A stretch of DNA of 64,000 nt, taken from NCBI RefSeq assembly GCF_037081835.1, contig NZ_CP146516.1:1077501-1141500 (forward strand), read 5' to 3'. Below the pieces are notes generated by a model. The model did no database searches. It saw nothing but the letters and a program-made list of their open reading frames with translations, and was not told the DNA's origin. Made by a program: the position numbers and the translations under genes. Numbering within the stretch: the first letter of the stretch is position 1; every line of letters starts with the position of its first letter. Source of the DNA: Spirobacillus cienkowskii (GTDB taxonomy: Bacteria; Bdellovibrionota_B; Oligoflexia; Silvanigrellales; Silvanigrellaceae). Shown piece after piece: positions 36,951 to 45,590 of this stretch.

Positions 36951-37559
36951 ATGTCTCGTTACACTGGCCCACGCATGCGCATTGCTCGTCGCCTCGGAAC
37001 TTTGCCAGGGCTTACAAATAAAGAAATTAAAAGAAAGTCTCGTCCTGGACAACACGGCGCAGCACCACAAAAAAAATCAGAATTTGCTCTTGCCCTTGAG
37101 GAAAAGCAAAAAATCCGTTTTAATTATGGTCTTACCGAAAAACAAATGCAACGCTATATAAAAGCAGCTCGTAAGGCAAAAACCCTTACAGGCGAAGCAC
37201 TTCTTCGTATTTGCGAAATGCGTTTAGACAGCATTGTCTTCCGTCTTGGATTTGCACCTACAATCCCTGCTGCGCGTCAGCTTGTCCGTCATGGACACGT
37301 TCATGTTAACGGCCGTCGTGTCAATATGCCAGGTTATCAGTGTAAACCAGGAGAAGTGATTGTACCAACTAACAAAGAAGCCACATTAAATCTGGTTAAG
37401 AACAATATTGTTCACCGTTCTAATGCGCAGCCTCCTGCGTTTTTAAGCCTTAGTGCAGACAAGCTTCAAGCTTCTGTAGTGAGTACATGTTCTCGTGAAG
37501 AGGTTCTTCTTAGTGTGAATGAACGTCTTGTCGTTGAATATTACGCGCAACGCGGCTAA
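36951..37559 (+). CDS. rpsD: 30S ribosomal protein S4
   Basis: 202 residues from the ATG at 36951 (GGAGG upstream). Begins SRYTGPRMRIARRLG and has the S4 RNA-binding domain (RLDSIVFRLGFAPTIPAARQL, HGHVHVNGRRVNMPG). The four Cys of zinc-type S4 are missing, so this is the zinc-free (C-minus) form. S4 is an early 16S rRNA binder and a translational repressor in E. coli. It is isolated here from the usual alpha operon (rpsM-rpsK-rpsD-rpoA). Confidence 0.97.
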   Translation: MSRYTGPRMRIARRLGTLPGLTNKEIKRKSRPGQHGAAPQKKSEFALALEEKQKIRFNYGLTEKQMQRYIKAARKAKTLTGEALLRICEMRLDSIVFRLGFAPTIPAARQLVRHGHVHVNGRRVNMPGYQCKPGEVIVPTNKEATLNLVKNNIVHRSNAQPPAFLSLSADKLQASVVSTCSREEVLLSVNERLVVEYYAQRG

Positions 37560-37593
37560 AGAATAGATCAGTCTTTTTCTTAAAGATTAAAGA

Positions 37594-37666
37594 ACCTCTC
37601 GCTTTGTTACGAAGTTAAAACGTAACCTCCATTTAAAAATGGGAAAAAAGCGAGAGGTCTTTTTTT
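37594..37666 (+). terminator. Branched terminator after rpsD that overlaps the corA ribosome-binding site
   Basis: A 12-bp outer stem (ACCTCTCGCTTT 37594-37605 with AAAGCGAGAGGT 37647-37658) encloses two smaller hairpins (GTTACG/CGTAAC 37606-37626; CCATTT/AATGG about 37629-37642), then C and T7. The GAGAGG of its 3' arm is the only Shine-Dalgarno candidate for the corA TTG at 37665, so the folded stem would hide it. Confidence 0.8.
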
Positions 37667-38699
37667 GTCTGAAATCATCCTAACTAAAAAATTTCAAGGT
37701 CGTAATTATACTTACGAAGAGCTGATTTTAAGCAAAAATCCCGAAGAAGCGCATTTTCAAATGCAAAATTTAGCAGGCAAATTTAAACTTCATCATTTAA
37801 CAGTTGAAGATTGCTTGCACCGCAATCAAAGAGCTAAAGTTGAATCGTTTAGTCATTACCAATTTATTGTCTGGTATTACTTTCACCCATATTTATCTGC
37901 TCCAATTGAGTTACATATTGTCATTGGCAATGATTTTCTTTTGCTGATTGCAAATGAAGTGCCAACGCAAATATTTGCAAGCTGGAAAATGGTGTGCTTT
38001 CAAAAAGGTCAAAGTATTATTTTAAATGATGCAATTTGTCAGCTGTTTAATTCGTTGGTAGACCATATAGAACTTTATGTACAGGCTTTAAAACATATTC
38101 TTCAATTATTAGAGAAAAAGATTATTTCTAAGCAAATCAATCCTAAAAACATGTTGAGAATTAAGTTTCTTGTTTTAGAAGCAGAACAGACAATCTGTCC
38201 AGTGGCTAGTGTGTTTCATCATTTAGAAAAACATGAGTTTAATGTTGAACAAAAATTTCAAATACGAAATATTGAAGATCATAGCACTAAAGTTGTGCAA
38301 AATATCAATTATTTAAGGTTACAGGCAATTGCTTTGATGGATGTGTATTATGGTTCATCTGGCGCGAGATTTAATCAAGAAATGCGTAAATTAACATTGA
38401 TTAATGCATTTATGTTGCCAATGAGTGTGTTAACAGGAGTTTTTGGCATGAACTTTACAAGTATGCCATTTCAAGATTTTTGGTTTATGATATTTGGTTT
38501 AATTTTAATATTTGCCACGCCATTGCTAATACTTTTATTTATTGTTTATAATAAATATCACAAAGAAAAAATTATTAAAAAAAGAAAATTGTATGATAAA
38601 AAAATTCAGCAGCATTACCCATTTTTAACGCGAAAATTTGAGAACTCAAAACATTTTCATGTGTTTGATGAAAGTTTAAAAGAAGACGAAGTCAAATAG
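37665..38699 (+). CDS. corA: CorA-type magnesium/divalent cation channel
   Basis: 344 residues. A cytoplasmic funnel domain with long helices is followed by two C-terminal transmembrane segments (about 255-305). The selectivity motif GMN is in VLTGVFGMNFTSMPF. CorA pentamers carry Mg2+, Co2+ or related ions. The TTG start follows GAGAGG in the 3' arm of the rpsD terminator, leaving no promoter room between. Expression may depend on read-through of the terminator or a start lying inside it. The first in-frame ATG is about 100 nt further, inside the conserved domain. Confidence 0.9.
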   Translation: MSEIILTKKFQGRNYTYEELILSKNPEEAHFQMQNLAGKFKLHHLTVEDCLHRNQRAKVESFSHYQFIVWYYFHPYLSAPIELHIVIGNDFLLLIANEVPTQIFASWKMVCFQKGQSIILNDAICQLFNSLVDHIELYVQALKHILQLLEKKIISKQINPKNMLRIKFLVLEAEQTICPVASVFHHLEKHEFNVEQKFQIRNIEDHSTKVVQNINYLRLQAIALMDVYYGSSGARFNQEMRKLTLINAFMLPMSVLTGVFGMNFTSMPFQDFWFMIFGLILIFATPLLILLFIVYNKYHKEKIIKKRKLYDKKIQQHYPFLTRKFENSKHFHVFDESLKEDEVK

Positions 38700-38723
38700 T
38701 TATTCACAGCTTGCAAATAATAT

Positions 38724-39635
38724 CTATTTCCAAGCTGCAAGGGCTGTATTGAGCATAAGCATAGCAATGGTCATGGGGCCAACGCCACCAGGTACAGGAC
38801 TTAACGCACTTGCTTTGTGCTTTGCATCAGAAGCCACATCACCACATAATTTTCCATCCGCCTTTTTATGAATTCCCACATCAATCACCACAGCATTCTG
38901 TTTGATAAAGCTTTGTGTAACCAATTCTGGTTGTCCTGCAGCAGCAATCAAGATGTCTGCACTTTGGCAAATGTCTTTTAAATTTTTTGTTTTAGAGTGC
39001 GTGATGGTGACTGTTGCGTCAGAATTTAATAGCAGCATTGCAGTTGGTTTTCCAACAATGTTGCTACGTCCAATGATGACGGCATGCTTGCTAGAAATTT
39101 CAATTCCATACGCCGAAAGCATTGTCAGAATGCCAAGTGGTGTGCAGGCAAGTGGCACATTCAATTCACCAAGAGTGAGAGAGCCAATATTGGTAGCTAA
39201 AAATCCATCGACATCTTTTTCGGGTTTAATATATTTTAAAATATTATTAGAATTTAGTTGATTTGGTAAAGGAAGTTGTACAAGAATACCATGAATGGAT
39301 TGATCATCATTCAGCTCATGAATGAGTTGAATGAGTTTTTTTTCACTCACTTCAGAACTTGAAAAAAGGTGGCGTTTGGATTGAAAACCTGCTTCAGCAA
39401 AAACTTTTATTTTGTGATTGACATAAACATGAGAAGCAGGGTCTTCTCCAACTAAAACCACTGCCAAACAAGGAGTGATTTTACCTTTGCAAAGCTTTTG
39501 CGCTTGTTCTACAAAATTTGCGCTTAGTCTTTTTCCGTTCAAAATTTTACAATGAGTTGTAGGAAAGAATTCTTGCTCACTTGCAAGATTTGGAATTGTA
39601 AACCCCGCTTGCAAAGCTCTGTTAAAAAATGTCAT
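38724..39635 (-). CDS. folD: Methylene-THF dehydrogenase / methenyl-THF cyclohydrolase
   Basis: About 303 residues. It converts 5,10-methylene-THF to 10-formyl-THF with NADP+. Catalytic Tyr and Lys in SHVYVNHKIK; signature HGILVQLPLP; GRSNIVGKPTAMLL for cofactor binding; ending SPVPGGVGPMTIAML. Start: of GTG 39644, ATG 39641 and ATG 39635, the last has the best spacing (8 nt) from AAGGGGG. The residues before ILNGKRL (about 30) are a small N-terminal extension over E. coli FolD. Confidence 0.96.
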   Translation of the reverse strand: MTFFNRALQAGFTIPNLASEQEFFPTTHCKILNGKRLSANFVEQAQKLCKGKITPCLAVVLVGEDPASHVYVNHKIKVFAEAGFQSKRHLFSSSEVSEKKLIQLIHELNDDQSIHGILVQLPLPNQLNSNNILKYIKPEKDVDGFLATNIGSLTLGELNVPLACTPLGILTMLSAYGIEISSKHAVIIGRSNIVGKPTAMLLLNSDATVTITHSKTKNLKDICQSADILIAAAGQPELVTQSFIKQNAVVIDVGIHKKADGKLCGDVASDAKHKASALSPVPGGVGPMTIAMLMLNTALAAWK

Positions 39636-39647
39636 CAGCATCACCCC

Positions 39648-39681
39648 CTTAATAAAAAACCCCTTGATAAATCAAGGGGTT
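39648..39681 (-). terminator. Rho-independent terminator after speA
   Basis: Stem AACCCCTTGA / TCAAGGGGTT (39658-39667, 39672-39681), loop TAAA. On the minus strand it is followed by T6 (39652-39657 as A on plus). It lies between speA and folD, both on the minus strand, so each is its own unit, although read-through into folD is possible. Confidence 0.9.
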
Positions 39682-39695
39682 GTAGGATAATCGGT

Positions 39696-41618
39696 TTAAC
39701 CAATAATTTCTAAGGAACTTTTTCTTACTAAATAGGGATATTCACTAAAAAAGTCTTTCACTTTTTGAATAATTTGGTCGCTTTCTTCTTGATTGATAAT
39801 GCCTGCCGCAACATTTCGATTCAATTGCAATGCATAGCCGTTGATAATGTCTTCATCACGGTAATTCATGATTCTCAGAATTTCGCCAACGTCTTCGCCT
39901 TTGACCACTTCAACTGCATTGATATCACCCGTTTCGCTCACGCGCACAATCAACTCATTCACAGCCCCAAAGAGATTGTGGTTGTTACCTAAAGCCTCTT
40001 GATATGCTCCCACAAGGAAGAATCCTATGTAATAAGGTTCGTTAGACTTAGGAATATGCAACGCTAAAGAATGCTTGATATCACGTTTGTCGACAAACTT
40101 ATCCAAACAGCCATCGCTATCGCAGGTCAGATCCATGATCACGCCGTGATGCTCGGTTTTTTCGTTGAGTCTTGTAATTGGCATAACAGGAAAAAGCTGA
40201 TCAATGCCTAATGAATCTGGAATAGACTGAAACATCGAAAAGTTTGCCATATATTTGCCAAACTGGTTTTTTTCGAGTTCATCAAATTCTTCAAGCTGCA
40301 TTCCTGAGTTGCGATAAAACGTTAATGCTTTGTTACAGAGAGCGTAATAAATCACTTCGGCTTTAGCGCGTTCTTCAATTTCTAAGTAACCCAGGTTAAA
40401 TAATGTAAAAAGTTCATCACGATATTGCAGCGCATCATGAAAATACTCAACAAAATTTTTGCCATTCATGTATGCAACAGAATTCATCATATCAGCAAGA
40501 AGTCTATGGTCTGTTGGCGAAATTTTCCAGTCTTCAAGGTCTCCACCCGTTTTTTCAACTTCGCGGACATCGGTAATTAGCACTGCATGATAAGCAGCTA
40601 CGGCGCGACCACTCTCGCTGACAATGTGAGGGGCTTTGCAATTTTCTGATTTGCAGACGTCTTGAATGATGTAAATCACGTCATTGGCAAACTCTTGCAT
40701 TGTGTAGTTGTGGCTAACATAAAAACTTGTTTTACTGCCATCATAATCCACTCCAATCCCGCCGCCAATGTTTAAATAACGCAGATTGAAACCTGATTTT
40801 AAAATCTTTGCATAAACGCGTGCCGCCTCTTTCATTGCGACTTTAACACGCTTTATTTCTGTAATTTGCGAACCAATATGATAATGAATCATGGCAAGCT
40901 GTTCTTTAAAGCCCGCTTCTTCAAGCAGGTAAAGTGCTTCCATCATTTCAACGCTATTTAAACCAAATTTACTGCCTATGCCTCCAGATTTTTCCCACAT
41001 TCCAGAGCCCTTAGCGTAAAGCTTTGCTCTTAAGCCAATGTTAACGCAGTAGCCAACCTCTTTAGCGTACTTAATAATGTATTTGAGCTCATCAGTGCCT
41101 TCGATAACAAGCACTACGTTTTTACCCATTTTTTTTGCATCAAACGCAAGCTCAATAAAGCGAGAGTCTTTAAAACCATTGCAAACAAAAAGGGCTTCGG
41201 GATGCAGATCGTAAGACAAAGCAGCAAATAATTCTGTTTTTGTCCCAACTTCTAGGCCATAAACATGTTTTTTTCCACTATTAACCAAATCATCAATAAA
41301 TTCTTTACGTTGGTTAACTTTAAAAGGAAAGACAGCTCTGAGGTCACCCTCATATTTAAATTCTTCCATGGCACTACGAAACGCATTTTGTAAACGCGTT
41401 AGCTGTGTATCAAGTATTTGCGGAAAACGAAGAATTAAAGGTGTTTTCACTTTTTTGTCAGCTGCTATTTCAAGGATTTTTGAAATATCAATTGAAACGC
41501 GTTCATCTCCAAAGGGTTGAACTTGAACTGTTCCTTTGTTGGAGATACCAAAGTAACCAGAACTCCAATCATCTATACCATATAGGTCACGAGATTCTTG
41601 AATGACGTTTTTTATCAT
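39696..41618 (-). CDS. speA: Biosynthetic arginine decarboxylase
   Basis: 640 residues. A PLP enzyme (fold III) making agmatine for putrescine and spermidine synthesis. The PLP Lys is in RAVFPFKVNQRKEF, the Gly-rich phosphate site is LNIGGGIGVDYDGS, and the late segments PYYIGFFLVGAYQEALG and HNLFGAVNELIVRV are characteristic. The start is placed at ATG 41618, with GGAG seven bases before; a GTG two codons earlier is possible. The leader contains stacked hairpins. Confidence 0.96.
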   Translation of the reverse strand: MIKNVIQESRDLYGIDDWSSGYFGISNKGTVQVQPFGDERVSIDISKILEIAADKKVKTPLILRFPQILDTQLTRLQNAFRSAMEEFKYEGDLRAVFPFKVNQRKEFIDDLVNSGKKHVYGLEVGTKTELFAALSYDLHPEALFVCNGFKDSRFIELAFDAKKMGKNVVLVIEGTDELKYIIKYAKEVGYCVNIGLRAKLYAKGSGMWEKSGGIGSKFGLNSVEMMEALYLLEEAGFKEQLAMIHYHIGSQITEIKRVKVAMKEAARVYAKILKSGFNLRYLNIGGGIGVDYDGSKTSFYVSHNYTMQEFANDVIYIIQDVCKSENCKAPHIVSESGRAVAAYHAVLITDVREVEKTGGDLEDWKISPTDHRLLADMMNSVAYMNGKNFVEYFHDALQYRDELFTLFNLGYLEIEERAKAEVIYYALCNKALTFYRNSGMQLEEFDELEKNQFGKYMANFSMFQSIPDSLGIDQLFPVMPITRLNEKTEHHGVIMDLTCDSDGCLDKFVDKRDIKHSLALHIPKSNEPYYIGFFLVGAYQEALGNNHNLFGAVNELIVRVSETGDINAVEVVKGEDVGEILRIMNYRDEDIINGYALQLNRNVAAGIINQEESDQIIQKVKDFFSEYPYLVRKSSLEIIG

Positions 41619-41657
41619 CGTCACACTCCATACAAAAAAAAGGAGTTAAAAAGAATT

Positions 41658-41689
41658 TCCGCAAATATTTGCGGGAGAGGAAAACCCGC
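41658..41689 (-). promoter_or_regulatory. Mutually exclusive hairpins in the speA leader
   Basis: A perfect 16-bp palindrome CCGCAAATATTTGCGG (41659-41674) overlaps a second pairing, GCGGG with CCCGC (41671-41675, 41685-41689). Both cannot form at once. They lie 40-70 nt upstream of the speA start and in its transcript would be followed by a U-rich stretch. This could be an attenuator, an RNA switch or simply a DNA operator palindrome. Confidence 0.4.
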
Positions 41690-41831
41690 TTTTCACATAT
41701 AATAGATGTACGCCATGTCAAGATTTTTCTGAAAAATAATTAAGCTTGTAAAGTAAGGTGCCTTAAAATGATATATTTTTAAGTCAGGATTATCTATAAG
41801 CCAAAATAAATTCAATAGAAAAAGGAGCGAC

Positions 41832-42311
41832 ATGGGGTTTTGGAACAATCAACGCTACGAAGATGTTGAAAGAGCGTCAACTGGTGACCCTATTCGCGGT
41901 CTTCCAGCGCAAAATTTTCCTTGGTTGCTAGGGTATTCTGTTTTTCTTGATGAGGCAAAGGATCCGTGGCGTTATGAGTATTCGTGTACAGGTATTGTTC
42001 CAGAAAAGAATAATCAAAAGGTAAAGGTTTTTTTAGCACTTAAAGCAGAGACCCAGGTTTCAAAAGATAACCTCAAAAAAATGGGGATCTCGAGCGAAAG
42101 ACTGGAGGCCATGCATGTGTTTTCGTGGAACCAGCTTGAAGAAAAATATACTTATGAACTTATCTGCAGCTTTGATAAAATTGAAGAGAAAGCAAAGATT
42201 ATCTGTGAAAAATGGATTACATTTATTAAAAAAAAGTATACCGTTGATCTTAAATATCAAAGCTTAATTTCCAAAATTAAAGCAAGTAAAATTTCTGGAT
42301 TTTCGGAGTAA
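41832..42311 (+). CDS. Hypothetical cytoplasmic protein
   Basis: 159 residues, ATG with AAAGGAG seven bases before. No signal peptide and no membrane segment. Opens GFWNNQRYEDVERAST, continues with a Trp/Tyr-rich half (DPWRYEYSCTGIVPE) and ends in charged helices. No family recognised. It sits alone between speA (divergent) and infA (convergent, 10 nt away). The ribosome-binding site and codon pattern make it a real gene. Confidence 0.75.
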   Translation: MGFWNNQRYEDVERASTGDPIRGLPAQNFPWLLGYSVFLDEAKDPWRYEYSCTGIVPEKNNQKVKVFLALKAETQVSKDNLKKMGISSERLEAMHVFSWNQLEEKYTYELICSFDKIEEKAKIICEKWITFIKKKYTVDLKYQSLISKIKASKISGFSE

Positions 42312-42321
42312 AGATTTTAAC

Positions 42322-42558
42322 TCACTTCGCTTTAGAAGATAGCTTTTCGCGAGAAATAATTAACCCATGTGAAATATCATAAGGAGACAACCCCACTGTG
42401 ACTTTGTCACCAATAATCACACTAATTTGATTTTTGCGCATGCGACCAGATACTTTTGCCGAAATTGTGAGGCCGTTATTTAAGTTCACTGTATATTTCC
42501 CTCCAGCAAAAATATTTGTAACAATTCCCTCTACATTTAATAAATCGTCTCGACTCAT
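42322..42558 (-). CDS. infA: Translation initiation factor IF-1
   Basis: 78 residues, one S1-type OB fold. VEGIVTNIFAGGKYTVNL, a RMRKNQISVIIGDKVTV core and the LSPYDISHG end match IF-1 (LSPYDLTKGRI). It blocks the 30S A site during initiation. The opening SRDDLL differs from the usual AKEDxI, and the C-terminus is extended by a few residues. A second IF-1 copy elsewhere cannot be excluded. Preceded by AAAGGAGAG. Confidence 0.93.
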   Translation of the reverse strand: MSRDDLLNVEGIVTNIFAGGKYTVNLNNGLTISAKVSGRMRKNQISVIIGDKVTVGLSPYDISHGLIISREKLSSKAK

Positions 42559-42654
42559 TGCTCTCCTTTCTTGGTATTTAAGACTTTTGAAAATAACTAA
42601 AATAAAAAACTTTAAATATCTGACCTAATATTAAACTTAGATTTAGGGTTAAGA

Positions 42655-45501
42655 CTAGTTATCAAATTCAATAATTGTGACACCGTCACCACCTTCTCCG
42701 TGGCGACCGTTGCGGAAACGAAGCTTATAACTGGTAGTTTCTAAATATTTTCTAACCGCTTCTTTTACTTTACCAAGACCATGGCCATGAATCACAACAA
42801 CATTTTGTACCAACATGCGATTCATTTTATCAAGTTCTAAGTCAAGTTTATCAAGGGCGTCATCAACTGTTTTGCCTCTGAGATCGATAGAATTACCAGA
42901 ATGAGGTAAAACTGGAGCAATATCCGCATCAACAGAATTTGGTTTTGCACTTTTATAAAGCGTTTGTTTTTTGGATGATAAGGTTTTTTTGTTATAATTT
43001 AACGGATTATTTGCTTGAGGGGCATTAGAAAGAGTCAGATCATAATGTGGTACTTTAACCTTAATCATTCCAAATTGGCATTCAACAATACCTTTAGAAT
43101 CTGCAGGTTTTAATACAGTTCCATTTTCTTTAAACTTTTGTGAGCGGACTTTCATACCTGCTTGCCAAAATTCAGCATCATGTTTTTGTTGTCGTGCTTC
43201 TTCGATTATTTTTTTTGAAGACTGTTTTTGCTCGGCGTTGGTTTTGTCTTGCTCATGCAGAAGGTGATCAATGTCTTTGTGAAGCGAATCTTCAATGGTA
43301 TCATAAGAGTTTTTTAATATTTGCAAACTGAGTTTTGCTTCGTCTAATAATGCTCTACTTGAGTGATGCTTTGGAGCTCTAAATTTTTCTGCTTTTTCGT
43401 CTAAACTAAACGTTTGAGAATTTTGTGATGTTGAAGATTTTTTTATGAGTTTTAATTTAGACAGGTCTTCAAAGCTAGTCAGCTTTTTGGGTTTTGCATT
43501 ATTTTTATCAGATAAAGTTGCTGGAATTTCTTGTTGTTTTTCGTCGTAATCTTTAGGAGCTGAGTGTTGTGCTGTTTGGTGAGTGTCAAACGCGGCATTT
43601 GGCAAAGCCGCCTCAAACTCTCTTTGCATGGTGTCTTTTAATTTTTCAAACTGTCTTTCGCGGATTTCAAGGCGATTTTCAAATGCATTTAAGCGCTTTT
43701 GTAATTTAGTTCGATAATTGTTGACCAAACTTTTTTTATGCTCAATAAATTCTTGTCTCTCCTTTTGTAAAGAATAAAATTCTTTTTCTAGTTTTTTTGT
43801 TAAGTCTTCTTGTTCATGAAGTTCTTTTTTAATGGCGATATTTTTAAGTTGTAATTCTTTTAAAATATTTTCCATTCGTTGCGCTTCGGATCCATAATAT
43901 TTTCTGGCGTTTTGAATGATGGCATTATCCAATCCCATGCGGATTGCAAGCTCAATGGCGTAACTTTGGCCAGGAATGCCGTTTAATAGCTTGTAGGTTG
44001 GTTGTAATGCACTGGGTTCAAACTCCATGCTGCCGTTACAAAATCGTGCGTCATTGTCTGCTAGAGTTTTTAAATTAGAAAAATGAGTTGTGATGATGAC
44101 AGTCGCATTTTTGGTGCAAAAAAACTCTAATGTAGAGCGCGCCATGGCAACACCCACGGCTGGATCGGTACCAACAAAACCTTCGTCAAGTAAAATTAGG
44201 GTTTTGTCATTTGCGCTTTCTGCAATGCGTTTGATTTGAGCAAGATGTCCAGAAAAGGTTGACAAGTCATCTTCGCGACTTTGACGATCGCCAAGTTCAA
44301 CAAAAATGTTTTCATAATCGATGATTTCTGCTTTTTCGCAGGCAACAAAAAGACCTGCTTTGGCCATAAGAACGGTAATCCCTATAGTCTTCATGGCAAC
44401 GGTTTTGCCACCTGCATTAGGGCCGCTTAATACCCAAACCAAGGGTGAATTTTGTCCATCGTGTTGCGGTTCTAAATAGAGATCATTTGCAACACATTTT
44501 TTGTTTTCAAGGAGAAAGAGAGGGTGTCTTGCTTGGGTCAAACGAAATCGCGGTGATAATGTTGATTGCTCTAAAAAAGTTGGTTCAACACCATGCAGTA
44601 AAGACGCAAGTTTTGTTTGCGCGTACAATTTGTCAAACTCAGTTAATGTCTCAATATTTTTAAGAATGACTTCGAAATGTTGATAACATTCTTTAGAAAG
44701 TTGTAAAATAATACGATTCTCTTCGATTTCGATGTCAGTTTGTGCTTTTTCGAGTTGTGCGTGTTGTAGTGACAAGGCATGCGGCTCAATAAAAACTGTT
44801 GAACCACTTTGGCTGACTCCTCGTGGGATTCCTTCTACTGCAGATTTGCGATCGGTACGCACCGGTAACACGTAGCGTCCGTCGCGGAGCATCCACACAT
44901 TATCTTGCAATGAGGTTTTGATGTCTTGTTTTTTTAAAATAGTTTCTAATTGTTCGACTATTTTTCGTTTGGCGTGCTCATAGCGACTTCTTGCAGATTC
45001 GAGCTCTGGAGATGCGCTTGATAAAATGCTGCCTGCTGCATCAATGCTGCGTTTTAAAGTTGCAGACAATGCAGGCAGTGGATGCAATTGTTCTGCAAGA
45101 GCACATAAGCTTGCATACTTACCTGATTTTGCTTTTTCGCCTTTAAAGAAATGTTGAATAACTTCTGCAAGCTTTAATGAAATAGAAATATGAAATAAAG
45201 CAAGCGGAGAAAGCACAGCACCTTTTGGCAATAAATTTTTAAATAATTCAGCGTCAAATGGTTCGAGCGAAAGGGATTGCCCCATTGTGTGCAGCTCAAG
45301 CATTTCTCTGGTGGCTTTAAAGTAAAAATTTCTTTCTTCTTTGCTGATCCAGGGGGTTAGTTGCAATAATGCCATTTTACTGTGAGGAAAAATTGCAAAA
45401 TGAGCGAGATAATGAGTGATTTTTTGCCACTCAAGTCGAAGGAGAGTGTCATTGTAAAGAAAAAATTCTTTACTGTTGTCAATATTGTTTTCATGTTCCA
45501 T
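42655..45501 (-). CDS. mutS2: MutS2 ATPase/endonuclease
   Basis: 948 residues from the ATG at 45501. Upstream in-frame codons to 45570 would begin at TTG inside the rsgA leader and look unlikely. Domains: lever/clamp helices, an ABC-type ATPase with WVLSGPNAGGKTVAMKT (Walker A), LILLDEGFVGTDPAVG (Walker B) and FSGHLAQIKRI (signature), a long coiled coil with a KOW-like part, and the Smr nuclease domain at the end (SIDLRGKTVDDALDKLD, VVVIHGHGLGKVKEAV). MutS2 opposes recombination and, in Bacillus, splits collided ribosomes. About 160 residues longer than B. subtilis MutS2, owing to a low-complexity insert (about 660-760). Confidence 0.94.
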   Translation of the reverse strand: MEHENNIDNSKEFFLYNDTLLRLEWQKITHYLAHFAIFPHSKMALLQLTPWISKEERNFYFKATREMLELHTMGQSLSLEPFDAELFKNLLPKGAVLSPLALFHISISLKLAEVIQHFFKGEKAKSGKYASLCALAEQLHPLPALSATLKRSIDAAGSILSSASPELESARSRYEHAKRKIVEQLETILKKQDIKTSLQDNVWMLRDGRYVLPVRTDRKSAVEGIPRGVSQSGSTVFIEPHALSLQHAQLEKAQTDIEIEENRIILQLSKECYQHFEVILKNIETLTEFDKLYAQTKLASLLHGVEPTFLEQSTLSPRFRLTQARHPLFLLENKKCVANDLYLEPQHDGQNSPLVWVLSGPNAGGKTVAMKTIGITVLMAKAGLFVACEKAEIIDYENIFVELGDRQSREDDLSTFSGHLAQIKRIAESANDKTLILLDEGFVGTDPAVGVAMARSTLEFFCTKNATVIITTHFSNLKTLADNDARFCNGSMEFEPSALQPTYKLLNGIPGQSYAIELAIRMGLDNAIIQNARKYYGSEAQRMENILKELQLKNIAIKKELHEQEDLTKKLEKEFYSLQKERQEFIEHKKSLVNNYRTKLQKRLNAFENRLEIRERQFEKLKDTMQREFEAALPNAAFDTHQTAQHSAPKDYDEKQQEIPATLSDKNNAKPKKLTSFEDLSKLKLIKKSSTSQNSQTFSLDEKAEKFRAPKHHSSRALLDEAKLSLQILKNSYDTIEDSLHKDIDHLLHEQDKTNAEQKQSSKKIIEEARQQKHDAEFWQAGMKVRSQKFKENGTVLKPADSKGIVECQFGMIKVKVPHYDLTLSNAPQANNPLNYNKKTLSSKKQTLYKSAKPNSVDADIAPVLPHSGNSIDLRGKTVDDALDKLDLELDKMNRMLVQNVVVIHGHGLGKVKEAVRKYLETTSYKLRFRNGRHGEGGDGVTIIEFDN

Positions 45502-45590
45502 AAGAATCAAACGCCTGTAAGGTTTGGTTTTCAAGCTTTGCGGGTTGATGTATAAACGTATTGTGGGCAAACATCAATAGGAGTAAGCAC

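Noticed and set aside
38707-38737. CAGCTTG/CAAGCTG hairpin between corA and folD as a terminator
   Set aside because: Half of it lies inside the folD C-terminal codons, the loop is long and there is no T-tract.
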